This document shows, piece after piece, positions 31,346-43,303 of a DNA stretch of 64,000 nucleotides (positions within the stretch are counted from its first letter, which is position 1; every line of letters begins with the position of its first letter). The notes beneath the pieces were generated by a model. That model was given only the letters and a program-made list of their open reading frames with translations, searched no databases and was not told the DNA's origin. The position numbers were made by a program, and so were the translations under genes. Source of the DNA: Pseudeuparius sepicola (lineage: Eukaryota > Arthropoda > Insecta > Coleoptera > Anthribidae); NCBI GenBank assembly GCA_963920635.1, contig OY987298.1:1612001-1676000 (forward strand). Reading direction: 5' to 3'.

Positions 31346-32171
31346 TAGGGTTATTCACTGAGAATTGACCCCTCACCTAACTTTTTTGTTTTTTGAGATA
31401 AAAGGGTGATTCAAAAAACAAAATCAATGGTTCGGCGAATACTTTTTTATGCCATGACCGTTTAGTCTAATTTTTTTAAATGGAACACCCTGTAGATTAT
31501 AAGACAATCAAAATGATATCAAACTTTGTGGCATTATCTTTTTCCGTTTTTGAAAAATTCCGTGTTCAAATTATTTACTAAATTTATTGAACTCGAATTT
31601 GTGGATCTCGTGATAAAGATAGACGATCAATGTAATAACGAAAAATATTTGTTTTAAACAAGAGAGTAATATAGTGGAACTCCAAAATGTTTAGGAGCTT
31701 TTGCGATTTTCCTGAAATTCTTTATTTCGAGAATATAATCAGTAAAATTTGAAAAGGCTCCTAAACATTTTGGAGTTTCACTATATTACTCTCTTGTCTA
31801 AAACAAATATTTTTCTTTATTACATTGATAGTCTATCTTTATCACGAGATCCACAAATTCGAGTTAAATAAATTTAGTATAAAATTTGAATACGGAATTT
31901 TTCAAAAACGGAAAAAGATAATGCCACAAAGTTTAATATCATTTTCATTGCCTTGATGAGCAGATTTCAAAAATCAAATAATATACAGGGTATTCCATTT
32001 AAAAAAATTAAGTTGCCATTGGTCCTACTTTTTTTGGAACACCCTGTACACTAAACGGTCATGGCATAAAAAAGTATTCGCCAAACCATTGATTTTGTTT
32101 TTTGAATCACCCTTTTATCTTAAAAAACAAAAAAGTTAGGTGGGGGGGTCAATTCTCAGTGAATAACCCTG
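31346..32171. mobile_element. MITE, CAGGGTTATTCACTGAG ends
   Basis: Near-complete palindrome (TAGGGTTATTC at left, C to T in the first base) with TA at 31344-31345 and 32172-32173. It contains internal TGGAACACCCTGTA/TACAGGGT-TTCCA pairs. Confidence 0.75.
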
Positions 32172-32177
32172 TACATA

Positions 32178-32375
32178 CAGGGTGGCTCACTATAAATTGA
32201 CACACCCTTAACTTGTTAGTTTTTGAGGTTAGAAAAAAAGTTTTTTACAAAAGTTTTAGATACGAATATCAAGTTTTTTGTGACGCTATTGGACCATATT
32301 ATATACAGTGTGTTCTAGAAAGCCCTGGCAGACATAACTTATGTTTTTTTAATGGAACACCTTGTATATTTTTGG
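32178..32375. repeat. Truncated MITE (CAGGGTGGCTCAC family)
   Basis: Left half only of the element found complete at 44718-45608, starting after TA at 32176-32177 and breaking off near 32375. Confidence 0.65.
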
Positions 32376-32802
32376 ATTATCGAATTTTACGCATTTTTCT
32401 GATTCCAACGAAGTATATGTATATAGTAATAACTTTGCGAGTAACTCTATTTACCAATTTTAGTGACACCTGTCTCCTGTAAACCTAAAAGTTCGAGCGA
32501 TACTTTAATAAAACTAAACGCAAATTTTGCAACTATCGATAATACAAGTACCTAACCCTTATACCAGCGGCGTAGATATGTTTTTTTTCTGGGGGGGGGG
32601 GGGGTAAAGCAAAATAACAATATGCAGGGTGAGTTTTTTTCGATGCCCACTATGGGGATCTCGGAAACTAGCAGAGCTAGAACAAAGGTTAAATGGGGAA
32701 CGAATTGCAGTTTTGAATGCTCAATCTAATGCCCCTTTTGGATTTTTAAAAAAGTTCACTAGATATTTTGAAAAGAGTGATTTTTTGCTATTTCATCAGA
32801 TC

Positions 32803-34741
32803 CAGTGTGACCCATTTGTTTTGGGGTCAGTCTGTAAAAAGTGTATCAATCGTGCGATTTGGCTAATTTTTTTTTTAAATTGTAGAGCTCGATGAACTGC
32901 ACATTTTGAACAAAAATTGCCTGGTTCGCATAAAATCCAAAGCCTACTATGACCGTTTTTATGAGCAAAATTTTAAGAAACCATATTAGCGTTTTTTTTT
33001 GAAAAAATCTGTGTGCGCCAATGGATTGAGCACCCCTCGAAATGGGTATGTACAAAATTTCATCAAAATATTTCAAGTAATAACGATTTTGTAGAAAAAT
33101 TAAAAATGCAGCCAAGGTACGTCTTTATTTTCAAAAATTCAAAGTTGGCCATGGAAAATAATTGAATTGTTTACTTTTATTAAGTGTCAAACTGTCTAAA
33201 TTGAGTTCAGAAATTGTTTGTGCTCAATACAATTAATTATCATAATTATGGAATATTTAAGCATAAGAGACAAAATAGAAATTGTTCGACTCGTGGGCGA
33301 CAACGAGCGCTCGGCAGCAGAAGCTGCGGCCGAATTTAACAATAGACACCCAGGTAGATCAGTGAGTCGAAGTACTGTACAACGTATAAACAATATTTTT
33401 GATGAAACTGGATCGATTTCTAAAAATTTATTAAAAACTAGGCAAAATGGACGCCGTGGACTTGTTGAAAATAACAATCAAATTCTGCAATACTTTAGTG
33501 ACAATCCTCGAAATAGTGTTCGAACGGCTAGTTTAGACCTTCATATACCCAGAGAGAGTATAAGGAGATGTTTGAGACAAAACAAAATAAAACCGTTTAA
33601 GCCAAAATTTTTGCACACCCTGGAACCAGGAGATGAGGAGAGAAGATTAGAATTTTGCTATTGGCTGCAAGGTGAATATCTCCATAATGGCAACTTTTTA
33701 AATGAAATTTTATTCACCGACGAAGCCACGTTTACTACAAATGGTGTAGTATCAAGTCAAAACTGCCGTCACTGGTCAGCTGAAAATCCAGAGTTTATAA
33801 TAAATGCAAGGAGACAATATTCACAAAAAATTAACGTTTGGTGTGGAATACTACGCGACAGAATAATTGGCCCATTTTTCTTTGAAGGGAATTTGAATGC
33901 GGCTGGCTTCTTGAATTTTCTAGAAATTGAATTTAGAAATGCTTTAGATGAGTTACCATTAAGATACCGTTTAAATTTAAAGTTACAATTAGATGGCAGT
34001 CCTATTCATAATGCTCGTTTAATCAGAAACTGGCTAGATAATAATTTTGAAAACTGTTGGATAGGGCGAAATAGTCCTTTCTGTGAGTGGCCACCGAGAT
34101 CTCCGGACTTAACTCCTTTAGATTTTTTTCTTTGGGGTACACTTAAGCAAAATGTTTATAAGTCAAGACCCCATAATTTACAAGAACTGCAAGCTAGGAT
34201 AAACCGTAGTTGTGAGGAAATTACTCCACAGCAAATACGAAATGTAATTTTGAATGTACGCAAGAGGAACGACAAATGCATTGTAGAAAATGGAGGCTTG
34301 GTAGAAGTTACAAAAATTTTATAATTTTAATTGTTTTTATGTTTTGTGTTTATAAGCATAAGGTTGTATTATTACAATTCAATTATTTTCCATGGCCAAC
34401 TTTGAATTTTTGAAAATAAAGACGTACCTTGGCTGCATTTTTAATTTTTCTACAAAATCGTTATTACTTGAAATATTTTGATGAAATTTTGTACATACCC
34501 ATTTCGAGGGGTGCTCAATCCATTGGCGCACACAGATTTTTTCAAAAAAGAACGCTAATATGGTTTCTTAAAATTTTGCTCATAAAAACGGTCATAGTAG
34601 GCTTTGGATTTTATGCGAACCAGGCAATTTTTGTTCAAAATGTGCAGTTCATCGAGCTCTACAATTTAAAAAAAAAATCAGCCAAATCGCACGATTGATA
34701 CACTTTTTACAGACTGACCCCAAAACAAATGGGTCACACTG
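32803..34741 (+). mobile_element. Complete Tc1/mariner-type transposon with intact transposase
   Basis: 1,939 bp, ends CAGTGTGACCCATTTGTTTT and complement. Inverted arms of about 370 bp (32803-33172, 34372-34741) are nearly identical. TA follows at 34742-34743; the left TA is not preserved. A single full-length gene occupies the centre. The 89-codon frames on both arms are mirror images and not genes. Confidence 0.85.
33248..34324 (+). CDS. Tc1/mariner (IS630) superfamily transposase, intact
   Basis: 358 codons from the ATG at 33248 to TAA; the frame extends ten codons upstream without another ATG. The N-terminal ~115 residues (YLSIRDKIEIVRLVGDNERS, SRSTVQRINNIFDETGS, PRESIRRCLRQNKI) look like two helix-turn-helix units. 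The catalytic domain shows ILFTDEATFTTNGVV (D158), LQLDGSPIHNARLIRNWLD (D249) and WPPRSPDLTPLDFFLWGTLK (D287). The last two aspartates are separated by 37 residues. All three acidic residues are present and there is no stop or frameshift, so it could be active. It would cut and rejoin at TA dinucleotides using its own long arms. Distinct from, but related to, the protein at 983-2068. Confidence 0.9.
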   Translation: MEYLSIRDKIEIVRLVGDNERSAAEAAAEFNNRHPGRSVSRSTVQRINNIFDETGSISKNLLKTRQNGRRGLVENNNQILQYFSDNPRNSVRTASLDLHIPRESIRRCLRQNKIKPFKPKFLHTLEPGDEERRLEFCYWLQGEYLHNGNFLNEILFTDEATFTTNGVVSSQNCRHWSAENPEFIINARRQYSQKINVWCGILRDRIIGPFFFEGNLNAAGFLNFLEIEFRNALDELPLRYRLNLKLQLDGSPIHNARLIRNWLDNNFENCWIGRNSPFCEWPPRSPDLTPLDFFLWGTLKQNVYKSRPHNLQELQARINRSCEEITPQQIRNVILNVRKRNDKCIVENGGLVEVTKIL

Positions 34742-35175
34742 TATGTAGCTCCGCTATTTCTGATTATACAGAAAAACTGTAAAGACAAAAATTGTAGATA
34801 ATTTTGGGCTTAATAAGATAATCTAATCCCATTTTTTATGTTGTTTGTGATTTTTGAGATATGACATAAACTTGTGTTTTTTTAAATGTAAATCATAGTT
34901 GGCTGTGGCCTTATAAAATCGGCCATTTTTTGAGCTTTCCAAAGATATGATACTCGGCATAGTTATTATAAAAAATAAAAAGAGCTATGGCTAATTTTCT
35001 GATTTTTTTTTAATTTTCACATAGTCGGCCATGGAATATTTGCATAATTACGTTCTATTTTATAATCAGACATACTTCAAACTTCCTAATATTTTGTTTT
35101 TAACTGGTAACAAAATATAACAAAATAAAACAAAAATGAAAAAACTCAATTTCAAATTATTATTATTTTAAAAGG

Positions 35176-35460
35176 TCACCTTTTAAAATAAAAAAGGTGT
35201 TCAAACAATCCACCATTATTATTTATGCAAATATTGCATCTTTTTAAAACAGAATTTGTCGCCTCTCTTAGAAAGCGCCTGTCAAAACTGGCAATTGCTT
35301 CTAAAACAGCTGCTCTTAATTCAGCAATTGCCTCATATTTTATTTTGTACTGTTCCCCACAAAAAGAAATCCAAACAGACAAATCGGGGGATCGGGGCTG
35401 CCAGGAAATAGGTCCATTTCTTTCTATCCAACTATTTGGATAGAGCTGATCTAGAGGTGA
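35176..35460 (-). pseudogene. Transposase C-terminal remnant, second copy
   Basis: Minus-strand WQPRSPDLSV region, frameshift, then AIAELRAAVLEAIASFDRRF and NNNGGLFEHLFYFKR. Same family as 25590-25870. It belongs to the 32625-36018 element. Confidence 0.65.
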
Positions 35461-36212
35461 TCATGATAATTTTTGTTTTATTTTGTTACATTTTGTTACC
35501 AGCTAAAAATAAAATATTTGAAAGTTTGAAGTATGTCTTCTTATAGAATAGAACGTAATTATGAAAATATTCCATGACTGACTATGTTAAAATTTAAAAA
35601 AAATCAGAAAATTAGCCGTAGCTATTTTATTTTTTATAATAACTATGCCGAGTATTAAAATAGCCGATTTGATAAGGCCACAGCCAACTATGATTTATGT
35701 TTAAAAAAACACAAGTTTATGTAATATCTCAAAAATCACAAACAACATAAAAAAAATTTTTATTAAGCCTAAAATTATCTACAATTTTCGTCTCTACAGT
35801 TTTTCTGTATAATCAGAAATAACGGAGCTACAGAGATCTGATGAAATGGCAAAAATCACTCTTTTCAAAATATCTAGTGAGCCATGAACTTTTTTCAAAA
35901 TCCAAAAGGGGCATTAGATTGAGCATTCAAAACTGCAATTCTTTCCCCATTTAACCTTTGTTCTAGCTCTGCTAGTTTCCGAGATCCCCATAGTGGGCAT
36001 CGAAAAAAACTCACCCTGTATTTTTGGTGGAACGTCTTCGAATATTCCACTGCTTCTACGCAGTGGTCGCGTATTTGTGAAGGGCTGGTCAAGCGAATTA
36101 AACGCCACCGCCACATTCATTTTTTTTAGTTTTATTTTTTATTATCATGGTCCTCTGGGAGGGGTAATTACCCCCTTTACCCCCCCCCCATATCTACGCC
36201 CTTGCCTTATAC

Positions 36213-37134
36213 AACCCAGAGTAACAAGCGCACGCACATATTCCCAAACGAATTTTGGAGCAATATCTTTAGAAAATTTGCGTGTAAAGACAGCAAGTTA
36301 TTTTTAAAATATCGGTGACGACGAAATCAAAACAAATGAGGCAGAACACAAGACAGTAGATAATAATTTCGGCGCGGGGGTTAGACAATGGATCTGCGAT
36401 CAGGTGCTATGCGGCATCCGTGCGGGGGTTGGAACGGCGAAACTTCCCCCTGGGTCCGAAGCCGGGGCTCCGCGGGCCCCCCTTGTTGTTGCCCGGGGGA
36501 TTACGGCCCCATTGTGACGAAAACCGAGGCGCAATGTAAACAAAACTCCGCAGATCGCTTTTCAAATCGTCGGAAATGAACCGTCCGCATCGCCCTTTTA
36601 TTCCTTGAAATTGGGCGGGACGAAAAACGAAAATTCGATGATTTTATAGCCTCTCTTTATACAGGGTGATTCGGTCATGATACAAAAAAATGTTAACCAC
36701 ACAGTGGGGGAGGTCTAGAAAAAGGAAAAAGCGAAAGAAAAATTTTTATCGAAATGAACCTTAGTACCCCAGTAACTGGACTCTTCTGCTTCATTATAAA
36801 CCGTCAAGGTTGGCACTGGAGAGCTATGTTGCCACATTTCATGACTTTTTTGTGTAAGGCGAAACTGAAGAAATAAGAAATAGGGGAACATGGGTAACAA
36901 TAAGGCACTTTTTTTTCTCAATAATTCGAAATTGAATGAATTTTTTAAATTATTTTTTTAGCACTTTGTTTCCAAATGATTCCCAAACCTATGTGAAAAA
37001 CAGCATAGTCATACTATTGTCTCACTGTTAACTAGGCATGCGGGGAACACTGAGACACTATAATGAAAGTACCTGTTTACTTTTAGTTGAAGAGATAATT
37101 ATACACAGAATGTATGCAATTTTATGGGCTTATA
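36213..37134. promoter_or_regulatory. Unique GC-rich island then AT-rich intron
   Basis: 36360-36600 is unique, GC-rich and includes a consensus forkhead site TGTAAACA (about 36535). A truncated CAGGGTGATTCGG MITE end begins near 36663. From 36720 to 37134 nothing is assigned beyond a repeated GTCTCACTGTT/ACACTGAGACA motif. Confidence 0.35.
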
Positions 37135-37621
37135 CAGGGACCGGCAGAAAGTTGGACACAAAAATTTAATATTTTTAAACTCTGATTTCGATTAATTTAA
37201 ATTTCTAGCTGCTAATCGAGCAAAATTAAAGTTTAGTAGCAAATTCATGTGTTATCCGATGATAAGTTGCGCTTGCGGTATTTTGTTTTTTTGTAATACA
37301 CAGGGTGGTCGAAAAGAATACAAAAAAAGTTAAATTTCTTTTTTTTTACTAGGTGGCTGTGACTTTAAATCTAACATCCACCTTTGATTCCAAACAACTT
37401 TTGTAAGTAACTTTTTACCGTATTTTAAAAAATAGGGGTACTTTACTCTTGAGTTATTTTCACATTTTTAAATCTACCTCCTATCCAAAAAGAGATATTT
37501 AAATTTTGATATGTCCGTTTTGAGTTTGAAATGATGCACGAACTTTTATCAAGAATAAAATTTTCTGAGAAATTAATAATAAAAAGTTTTCCATTTGTGT
37601 CCAACTTTCTGCCGGTCACTG
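37135..37621. mobile_element. MITE, CAGGGACCGGCAGAAAG ends
   Basis: TA at 37133-37134 and 37622-37623; inverted ends CAGGGACCGGCAGAAAGTTG / CAACTTTCTGCCGGTCACTG. Short, no coding content. Confidence 0.75.
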
Positions 37622-38779
37622 TATATCTGAAACTAAATTGAAATCCTATCAATTTTTAGATATAAAAAAAATGTAACCAATATTAATTTATCTATTATAT
37701 ATGGGAAACAGTGAGACATTACTATGGGTAGTAATACGTCTCACTGTTCCCTTATTGAAATTGTCTCACTTTTACCCATGGTACTGCGAAATGAATACAT
37801 GATAACAATACTAATCCCAAATAATATTTTTGAATTTTAACCGACGAATCTCTCCATGAGCAGCTTTGTCCATTAGAGGCTTTCTTACATAATTATACAT
37901 AATATTATTAGATGCTATATGTAATGTAGATATAGTATATATCAGATTAACTTCATGTTAACCTGGCAACAAATTTTCCGAAATCTTTTCTTTGTAAAAT
38001 ATTGCCGTCTACTGTGTTTAGTCGGATTGAAGTAGGTAAACAAAAATTAGAAAAATCTACCGAAAATACAACGCTGTTCATAAACTTTGCATTAAAAATG
38101 ATCAAATGGGAAACATTTTTAATACTTTAAAATAAAAATTAGGAAAAATGGGGTTTTATCCTGCAAATCGGAAATGGTTTTTAAGTATTCGTATTGTATT
38201 ATTGTGCAACCGTCTATGTCAATTTTTAGAAGGAAATTCGTCTTTTTCTTACTTCCTATTCCGGTAATTGAAACCGAAACCATAAAATTCAATACAAATC
38301 TGTACCTTAACATCTTTCCTCAGTTTCAAAATATAGATGTGTTTTGTGTAAAAATATTACAACACTGGCCTAGAGCACGAACTTAGCTTAAAATTAAAAA
38401 ATCTTATTTTCCTCCTGTTTTGCGTTGAAATTTATTTTTATTTTTATGGTAAATAAGTGTCTTAAGTTATTTTGCGGGAAAAATATCTTGTACCATTTTG
38501 AAGAGATATAATGAAGAAAAAACAAATATCCTGATATCTTTCTGAAAACTCATATGTAACACTTTTCTCCAAAGGCAAAAGCAATTTTTTCCAATTTTTA
38601 GTTTTAAATGTCAAATTTGACAAGCATGGGCTGTGACGTCAAGACTCTCTTTAGGCGCAATATGCTCCAACATATCCCGAAATCATGTAAAAGTAACACC
38701 TCTGTCACATATAAAAAAAAAGAAAAAAAATTAAATGTATTTTTTAATATAAACACGCTTTTAAAAAACGGACTAAAAA
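37622..38779. other. Intronic stretch without a recognised feature
   Basis: AT-rich. Continues the GTCTCACTGTTCCC motif pair near 37690-37780. No frame has domain-like content. Confidence 0.4.
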
Positions 38780-38925
38780 ACGTGGGGCGCTTGCAATAGA
38801 TAATAATAATTATTGATGCATACGCACTTAGGTAAGTCACTGACTTGCACTGCAAATAATGTTTTCCAATGGCAGCTACTTTTCTACACTCCTTATTATT
38901 ATCTATTGCACGCGCCCCATCTTTT
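38780..38925. repeat. Short foldback
   Basis: GGGGCGCTTGCAATAGATAA and TTATCTATTGCACGCGCCCC face each other across about 100 bp. A related motif (GGGGCGCATGCAATAGATT) is at 6861. Confidence 0.65.
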
Positions 38926-39027
38926 GGGTCTAGGAGAAATTATTTTATACTTTTCAATCCCATTTTATAATAATTTATACTTTTTAGTTCGTTTCAAAAG
39001 CGTGAGTGGGCGGTAGGGGGTCAATCA

Positions 39028-39170
39028 GATGGCCATTACGAGTACTTAAGAATGCCCTTTGGACTGAAAATGCTCCGGCATCAGTCCCCGTGAGTTTATT
39101 TATAAATTTTGTTTTGTTTACATGGACGATGTCATAATTTTTTCAAAATCCTTACAAGACCATTTAATTC
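39028..39170 (+). pseudogene. Ty3/gypsy-type reverse transcriptase fragment
   Basis: A first frame gives DGHYEYLRMPFGLK, the region before the RT active site. A second frame gives YMDDVIIFSKSLQDHL, the YxDD catalytic motif and following strand. A frameshift and a shortened interval separate them. No LTRs, protease or integrase are seen. It ends in CTAGCTACGCCACTGG (about 39190), which looks like the end of a hAT element of the 48440 type, so a later insertion or deletion removed the rest. Confidence 0.7.
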
Positions 39171-39205
39171 GCCCCCCATCGCCCCCATCTAGCTACGCCA
39201 CTGGA

Positions 39206-40369
39206 TCTAATTGATTGAAAACAGTTTTGAAATTAGTTTTCTGCATTATTCTGATTCGCTAGAACTGGTTGAGCTATTTTTTTACCAAAATAAATAACCC
39301 TTATCATACAACTTGTTGGTCAGTAATAAAACTACAAAGTGAAAATTCGCAGATAATTTTTTTCTGATTTAAGTAAGTCAAATTCTAAAAATATGTAAAA
39401 TGGAACTTCACATTAGTTAAGAATTTATTTGCTATTAAACAAACAACGATGTCCTCCATCTTGAAATCAAATTAATTAAAAGTTTATGCAATTATTTTTC
39501 AAAATATGAAAAGTCATACTTTCGGCCACCAAATTAACTCTTCAATCGTTTTCTTAGCGCGTTTTCTTTTCCTGTTCGAACTTTGTTAATAAACATTTTT
39601 GAAAATGAAGAAAACAACTTAAGACTATCTAGAAAGTTTCATTTTGTATCTTTCGTTTTACCTTCGTCTTTTATCACAGAAAATATAGTTCCACAACAGA
39701 AAGCTCCTTAACAATACCTGTCAAATGGACTCCAACTACAGACTCCAAAAACAAGCAGTTTGCATTTCTTATTAGGAAATGATATTTTTCCAAAATATAA
39801 TCTTCCCAATTCGTAGATTAGCCAACATTTAATAGTGGACCTCAATATCAATGCATTTGGAAAATATTAAGCTTCAATGTTGGAGTCCATTTGACAGCTG
39901 TAATTAATTAGCTCCCTGTTCTGAATATATTTTCTGTGCTTCTGTTCATAAGTGTCCAATAGTACAAACATGGTGTAAATTCCGGTAGACGTCAGACATT
40001 CGATACGCCAGAAATCCGACAGATACTCGTATGACGCGCTCAGCATGACACATCATTTCGGGCACGTATCCTTCTCAATATTTGGACAAGAGGGCCCTGC
40101 CTTTGTGCACACCAATTTCTGAAATGGACGCGGACATCGCCAGGGCAAATATTTATTCAGACTCTCTTTTCTTTGTCGCCTCGTCTCGCAGTGGACGTCT
40201 TCCATCTCGGATGATGAGGCTCCGGATAGTTTAGATATACGGGGCGATCGAGTCGGAAGCCGAGTACCTACCAGGGTGTCCCAAACGGTTTTGGGGGCTT
40301 ACCGAAGAGAATGACGAAAAGTAGCTGAATGCCGCAAACCGCATCTCGATATCGTGATTAGTTTAGGAG
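39206..40369. other. Intronic stretch with one small foldback
   Basis: 39717-39897 is bounded by CTGTCAAATGGACTCCAAC and GTTGGAGTCCATTTGACAG, a short MITE-like inverted repeat. 40080-40300 is less AT-rich and unique. A truncated CAGGGTGTCCCAAA end is at 40273. No gene. Confidence 0.45.
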
Positions 40370-41520
40370 ATACAGGGCACGGGCGTAGCCAAGGGGGGGG
40401 TTTCGAGGGTTCAAACCACCCCCCCCCCCCCGAAATAAGCAAAATATTACCTAATATTATACCGAAAAAATACGAGGAGTGAAGAGTTAAATTATTATTA
40501 CGTAGTAATTTATGTAGTAATAGTAGCGCCTAGCGTCATCTTTTGACGAGAGGCAGACGCAGTTGCAGCCGAACTATTTTGTATTGTAGGGACACTTTGC
40601 GTTGTTTCTCGATTATTCGCCACGCCCCTCGGTCGAAATGAGCGGAACTTTGTGGAAGTTCGTGGAAGTTTCTGGACGGCTACTGGGCTGCTATATAAGC
40701 GGCGCCGCGGCGCGTGACCGCGCTTACGGCAGTATTGTTCCATGCGAACTCGAAGCGAATAAAAGTGAAAAGTGGTAAACGAATAGTGAAGAGAATTAAG
40801 TGTACCGTGTAAGTGAGTAATTTTAGTGCGCTGTTATTCGATGACCTTGTTAAGGATAGATACGTGAATCATTATTACTGTCGAAAAATGGAGGGAAAAA
40901 AAAAGGAAGGGTGATAAACCTAAAGGTATGGACTACTGGAAAAAGTGGTGTAGTCAAGGTCAAGGGGTTTCTAATAAAGAAACAAATTTGGATTTAGCTA
41001 TCAAAGCTTCAGCTACCTTGCATGCTGATAAGAAGACTGCCTATACCCCGAAATCTAGTTTGGAATGCCTAGATATGTGCGATAAAAACCTTTATCCTAA
41101 TATTTACACATTACTACAAATCTTGGCTACCATTCCTGTATCCACTGCTACCCCAGAAAGGTCTTTCTCGAGCCTAAGGAGACTGAAAAACTATTTACGA
41201 AACACTACAAGTGAAAACAGACTTAATGGTTTGGCTCTAATGAACATTCACTATGGAACAGAAATTCATGCAGATGAAGTAGTTGATATATTTAAAAGAA
41301 AAAGCCGAAGATTTCTTCTTTAATGGTTTTAGATTTAGCGCAGAGGAACGAAAGTAATTTATCCATTTCATTTAAAGTTAAGAACTTTATAAATATGTCG
41401 TAGTTTTTCGGATGAATATATAGATATTAAATTTCATGTAAGTATATTTTTGTTGTTTTATTTACTTCTCAAACTAACCCCCCCCCAAAACTAAATCCTG
41501 GCTACGCCCGTGGTACAGGG
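40370..41520 (+). mobile_element. hAT-type element, family A, copy 3
   Basis: Ends CACGGGCGTAGCCA (40378) and complement (to 41512). Flanks ATACAGGG (40370-40377) and GTACAGGG (41513-41520) agree at seven of eight positions. Carries the promoter (TATATAA near 40690), leader and transposase remnant, left to right. The target TACAGGG is itself the usual outer end of a TA-inserted MITE. Confidence 0.8.
40928..41323 (+). pseudogene. hAT transposase remnant, longest fused frame (copy 3)
   Basis: 131 codons. The N-terminal part (MDYWKKWCSQGQGVSNKETN, LDLAIKASATLHADKKTAY) runs without break into the dimerisation domain (TPKSSLECLDMCDKNLYPNI, PERSFSSLRRLKNYLRN). Two bases (TA) are present here near 41044 that the other copies lack, which explains their frameshift. 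The segment before it is shifted by a longer A run. There is no DDE core, so it is not a functional transposase, but it might still dimerise. Confidence 0.7.
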
Positions 41521-42239
41521 TGTATTTCTCAAGTCTCAAGTTTTTATCTGCGATTTATTTTCGCATCACTGTGAAATCATCCTTATTCCTTAGGATACTT
41601 TTTTCTGTAGGTATAATTTACTAAAATAGACGGCATAAAGAGGAGCAATATTTGCAACTGCAACAAAAACATCCTTCTTTGTTAAAAAATTATGCCCAGA
41701 GTAGAATGATTGGGTATTAAATGGCTTTGCTTATTTATATTTGTTTAAATAAAACGTGTATAGAATGCTTCATTAGTCAGTAACATTTCCGCAGAACAAA
41801 CAAAAGCTTGTTGATTTGCTGACGAAGCTAACTCATCCCGAGGAAATAGGTAAGAATAAGCAGTAGATGTGCAGGTATTAAATAAACAAATCACACACCT
41901 GTTAGGCGACAACGTAAATAATGTAGATATAAATATTTTTCTATAATTTATTTTTTAAAATAAGGTTTCTACCTGTTTAAAAACATTTCTGGCCGATTTG
42001 TTAAACACCACCATATGTCAAATTGAACTGAATTGAACTGTTGACAAATAGGTATCTAACGAGACAAATTAATTACAATAGGTCACTATTGGGCTATCTA
42101 TCGAATTGTTTACTTTTAGGCAGAAGAAAAGAAGACCAACGACCAATCACAATTATTATTACTTTCATGAAAATGTAATTATGTCTATAAAATTGTTAAT
42201 TAGTAGGTAGTAGGTAGGTATATATGTATGTGTAGGTCA
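41521..42239. other. Intronic stretch without a recognised feature
   Basis: AT-rich; short GGTAGGTAGGTATA runs near 42205-42230. Nothing coding. Confidence 0.4.
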
Positions 42240-42790
42240 AATCTTGCAAGCTGAATTAGAACCACTAACTGACATCCGATTGAGATGAAATTTTTCATAG
42301 ACCTTTAGTTCTGGTGACAATACAATATATGCAGTACTCAATATTGTAATACTTTTAAAATGGCCGTCGCTCCAAGATGGCGGATGATGTATTTTTTTGT
42401 CAACCCCCTTAATATGGATATCAAATGAAAGGGCTTGAAGAGTATAAAACGACAAAGTTAGTGGCATCACACTAAATTCAATATGGCCGCCGCTCCAAGA
42501 TGTCGGATTACATTTTCTTTTGAACCTCCTTAATATGGGTATCAAATGAAAGGGCTTGAAGAGTAGAAAACGATAAAGTTTTTGACATCACACTAAATTC
42601 GATATGGCCGCCGCTCCAAGATGGCGGATTACCTATTTGATACCGATACCCAACATGTGTATCAAATGAAAGGGCTCGATGGATAAAAAACAATAGGGTG
42701 AATGACTTCATGCGAAATTCAATATGGCGGCCGCCCCAAGATGGCTGAATAAATTTCTTTACCACCCTCCTGACATGGGAATCAAATAGG
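42240..42790 (-). repeat. ~120-bp tandem repeat with AAGATGGCGG motifs
   Basis: Four units (reference points about 42361, 42483, 42603, 42723) share GTATCAAATGAAAGGGCT, CACACTAAATTC and ATGGCCGCCGCTCCAAGATG. Each holds one or two ATGGC cores matching the YY1/Pho type of site. Minus-strand frames reflect the repeat. Confidence 0.7.
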
Positions 42791-43303
42791 TACTAAAAAG
42801 CACAAAATAAAATTGAAAATAAAAAAGAAACCTTTTTAAAAAGAAGCTTTTATTTAAGCCATGTACTAAAACGAATAAAATAAGTTTAGGTTTTCGTTAA
42901 GATAATTCAATTCCAAATTGCGACAAGTTTTTGCAAATTGAAATAAGCTTGTCGTGCGAATTGTAAAGAAAAAAATGCATACTTTCGCAAATATATAGGT
43001 ATACTTGCTTATCAACCAATCACTTTCAATAAAATTAATTGGTACCTACTTCCATCAACATTTCGCGCGACAAGCTTTTCAATTTGCCAAAATATATAAA
43101 AGTCTATCAAAAAACTATAAAGACTGAATTTAAGAAATGCCAATGTAAACAAATTACCTCGTCTTCTTCCCTCCGACCCGCTAATGTAGAAGCAAAATAA
43201 AACCGATTTATTTGTATTAGAGTGAGTCAAATCTATTCCTTTATATCATTGGGTTATACCGTCCTGTACTTTGCGTTCCGTTCTATACCTCCCGCGCATA
43301 TCC
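42791..43303. other. Intronic stretch without a recognised feature
   Basis: AT-rich with short inverted words around AAGCTTGTCG/CGACAAGCTT (42950, 43070). No gene. Confidence 0.4.

Larger units (their letters stand above)
32625..36018. mobile_element. Tc1/mariner-type element (CAGGGTGAG family, copy 2)
   Basis: Ends CAGGGTGAGTTTTTTTCGATG and complement; right TA at 36019-36020, left TA changed to TG. Interrupted at 32803-34741. It resembles 24971-26489 along the arms, which supplies the uninterrupted version of the site (CAGATCTCTGTAGCTCCG). Confidence 0.8.
32557..36212. mobile_element. hAT-type element, family F, hosting two nested mariner-type elements
   Basis: Ends CAGCGGCGTAGATATG (32565) and CATATCTACGCCCTTG (to 36204) with perfect 8-bp TSD CCTTATAC (32557-32564, 36205-36212). 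Only about 60 bp and 190 bp of its own sequence remain at the edges. The rest is the element 32625-36018, which in turn holds 32803-34741: three levels of insertion. Confidence 0.85.

Noticed and set aside
36388..36403. ATGGATCTGCGATCAG|GTGCTA as another alternative scro first exon
   Set aside because: Phase also fits exon 4, but the donor is weak and nothing else supports it; it shows how easily such matches occur by chance.
42237..42765. Two minus-strand frames of 85-102 codons
   Set aside because: They follow the 120-bp tandem repeat and repeat the same peptide; no independent coding evidence.
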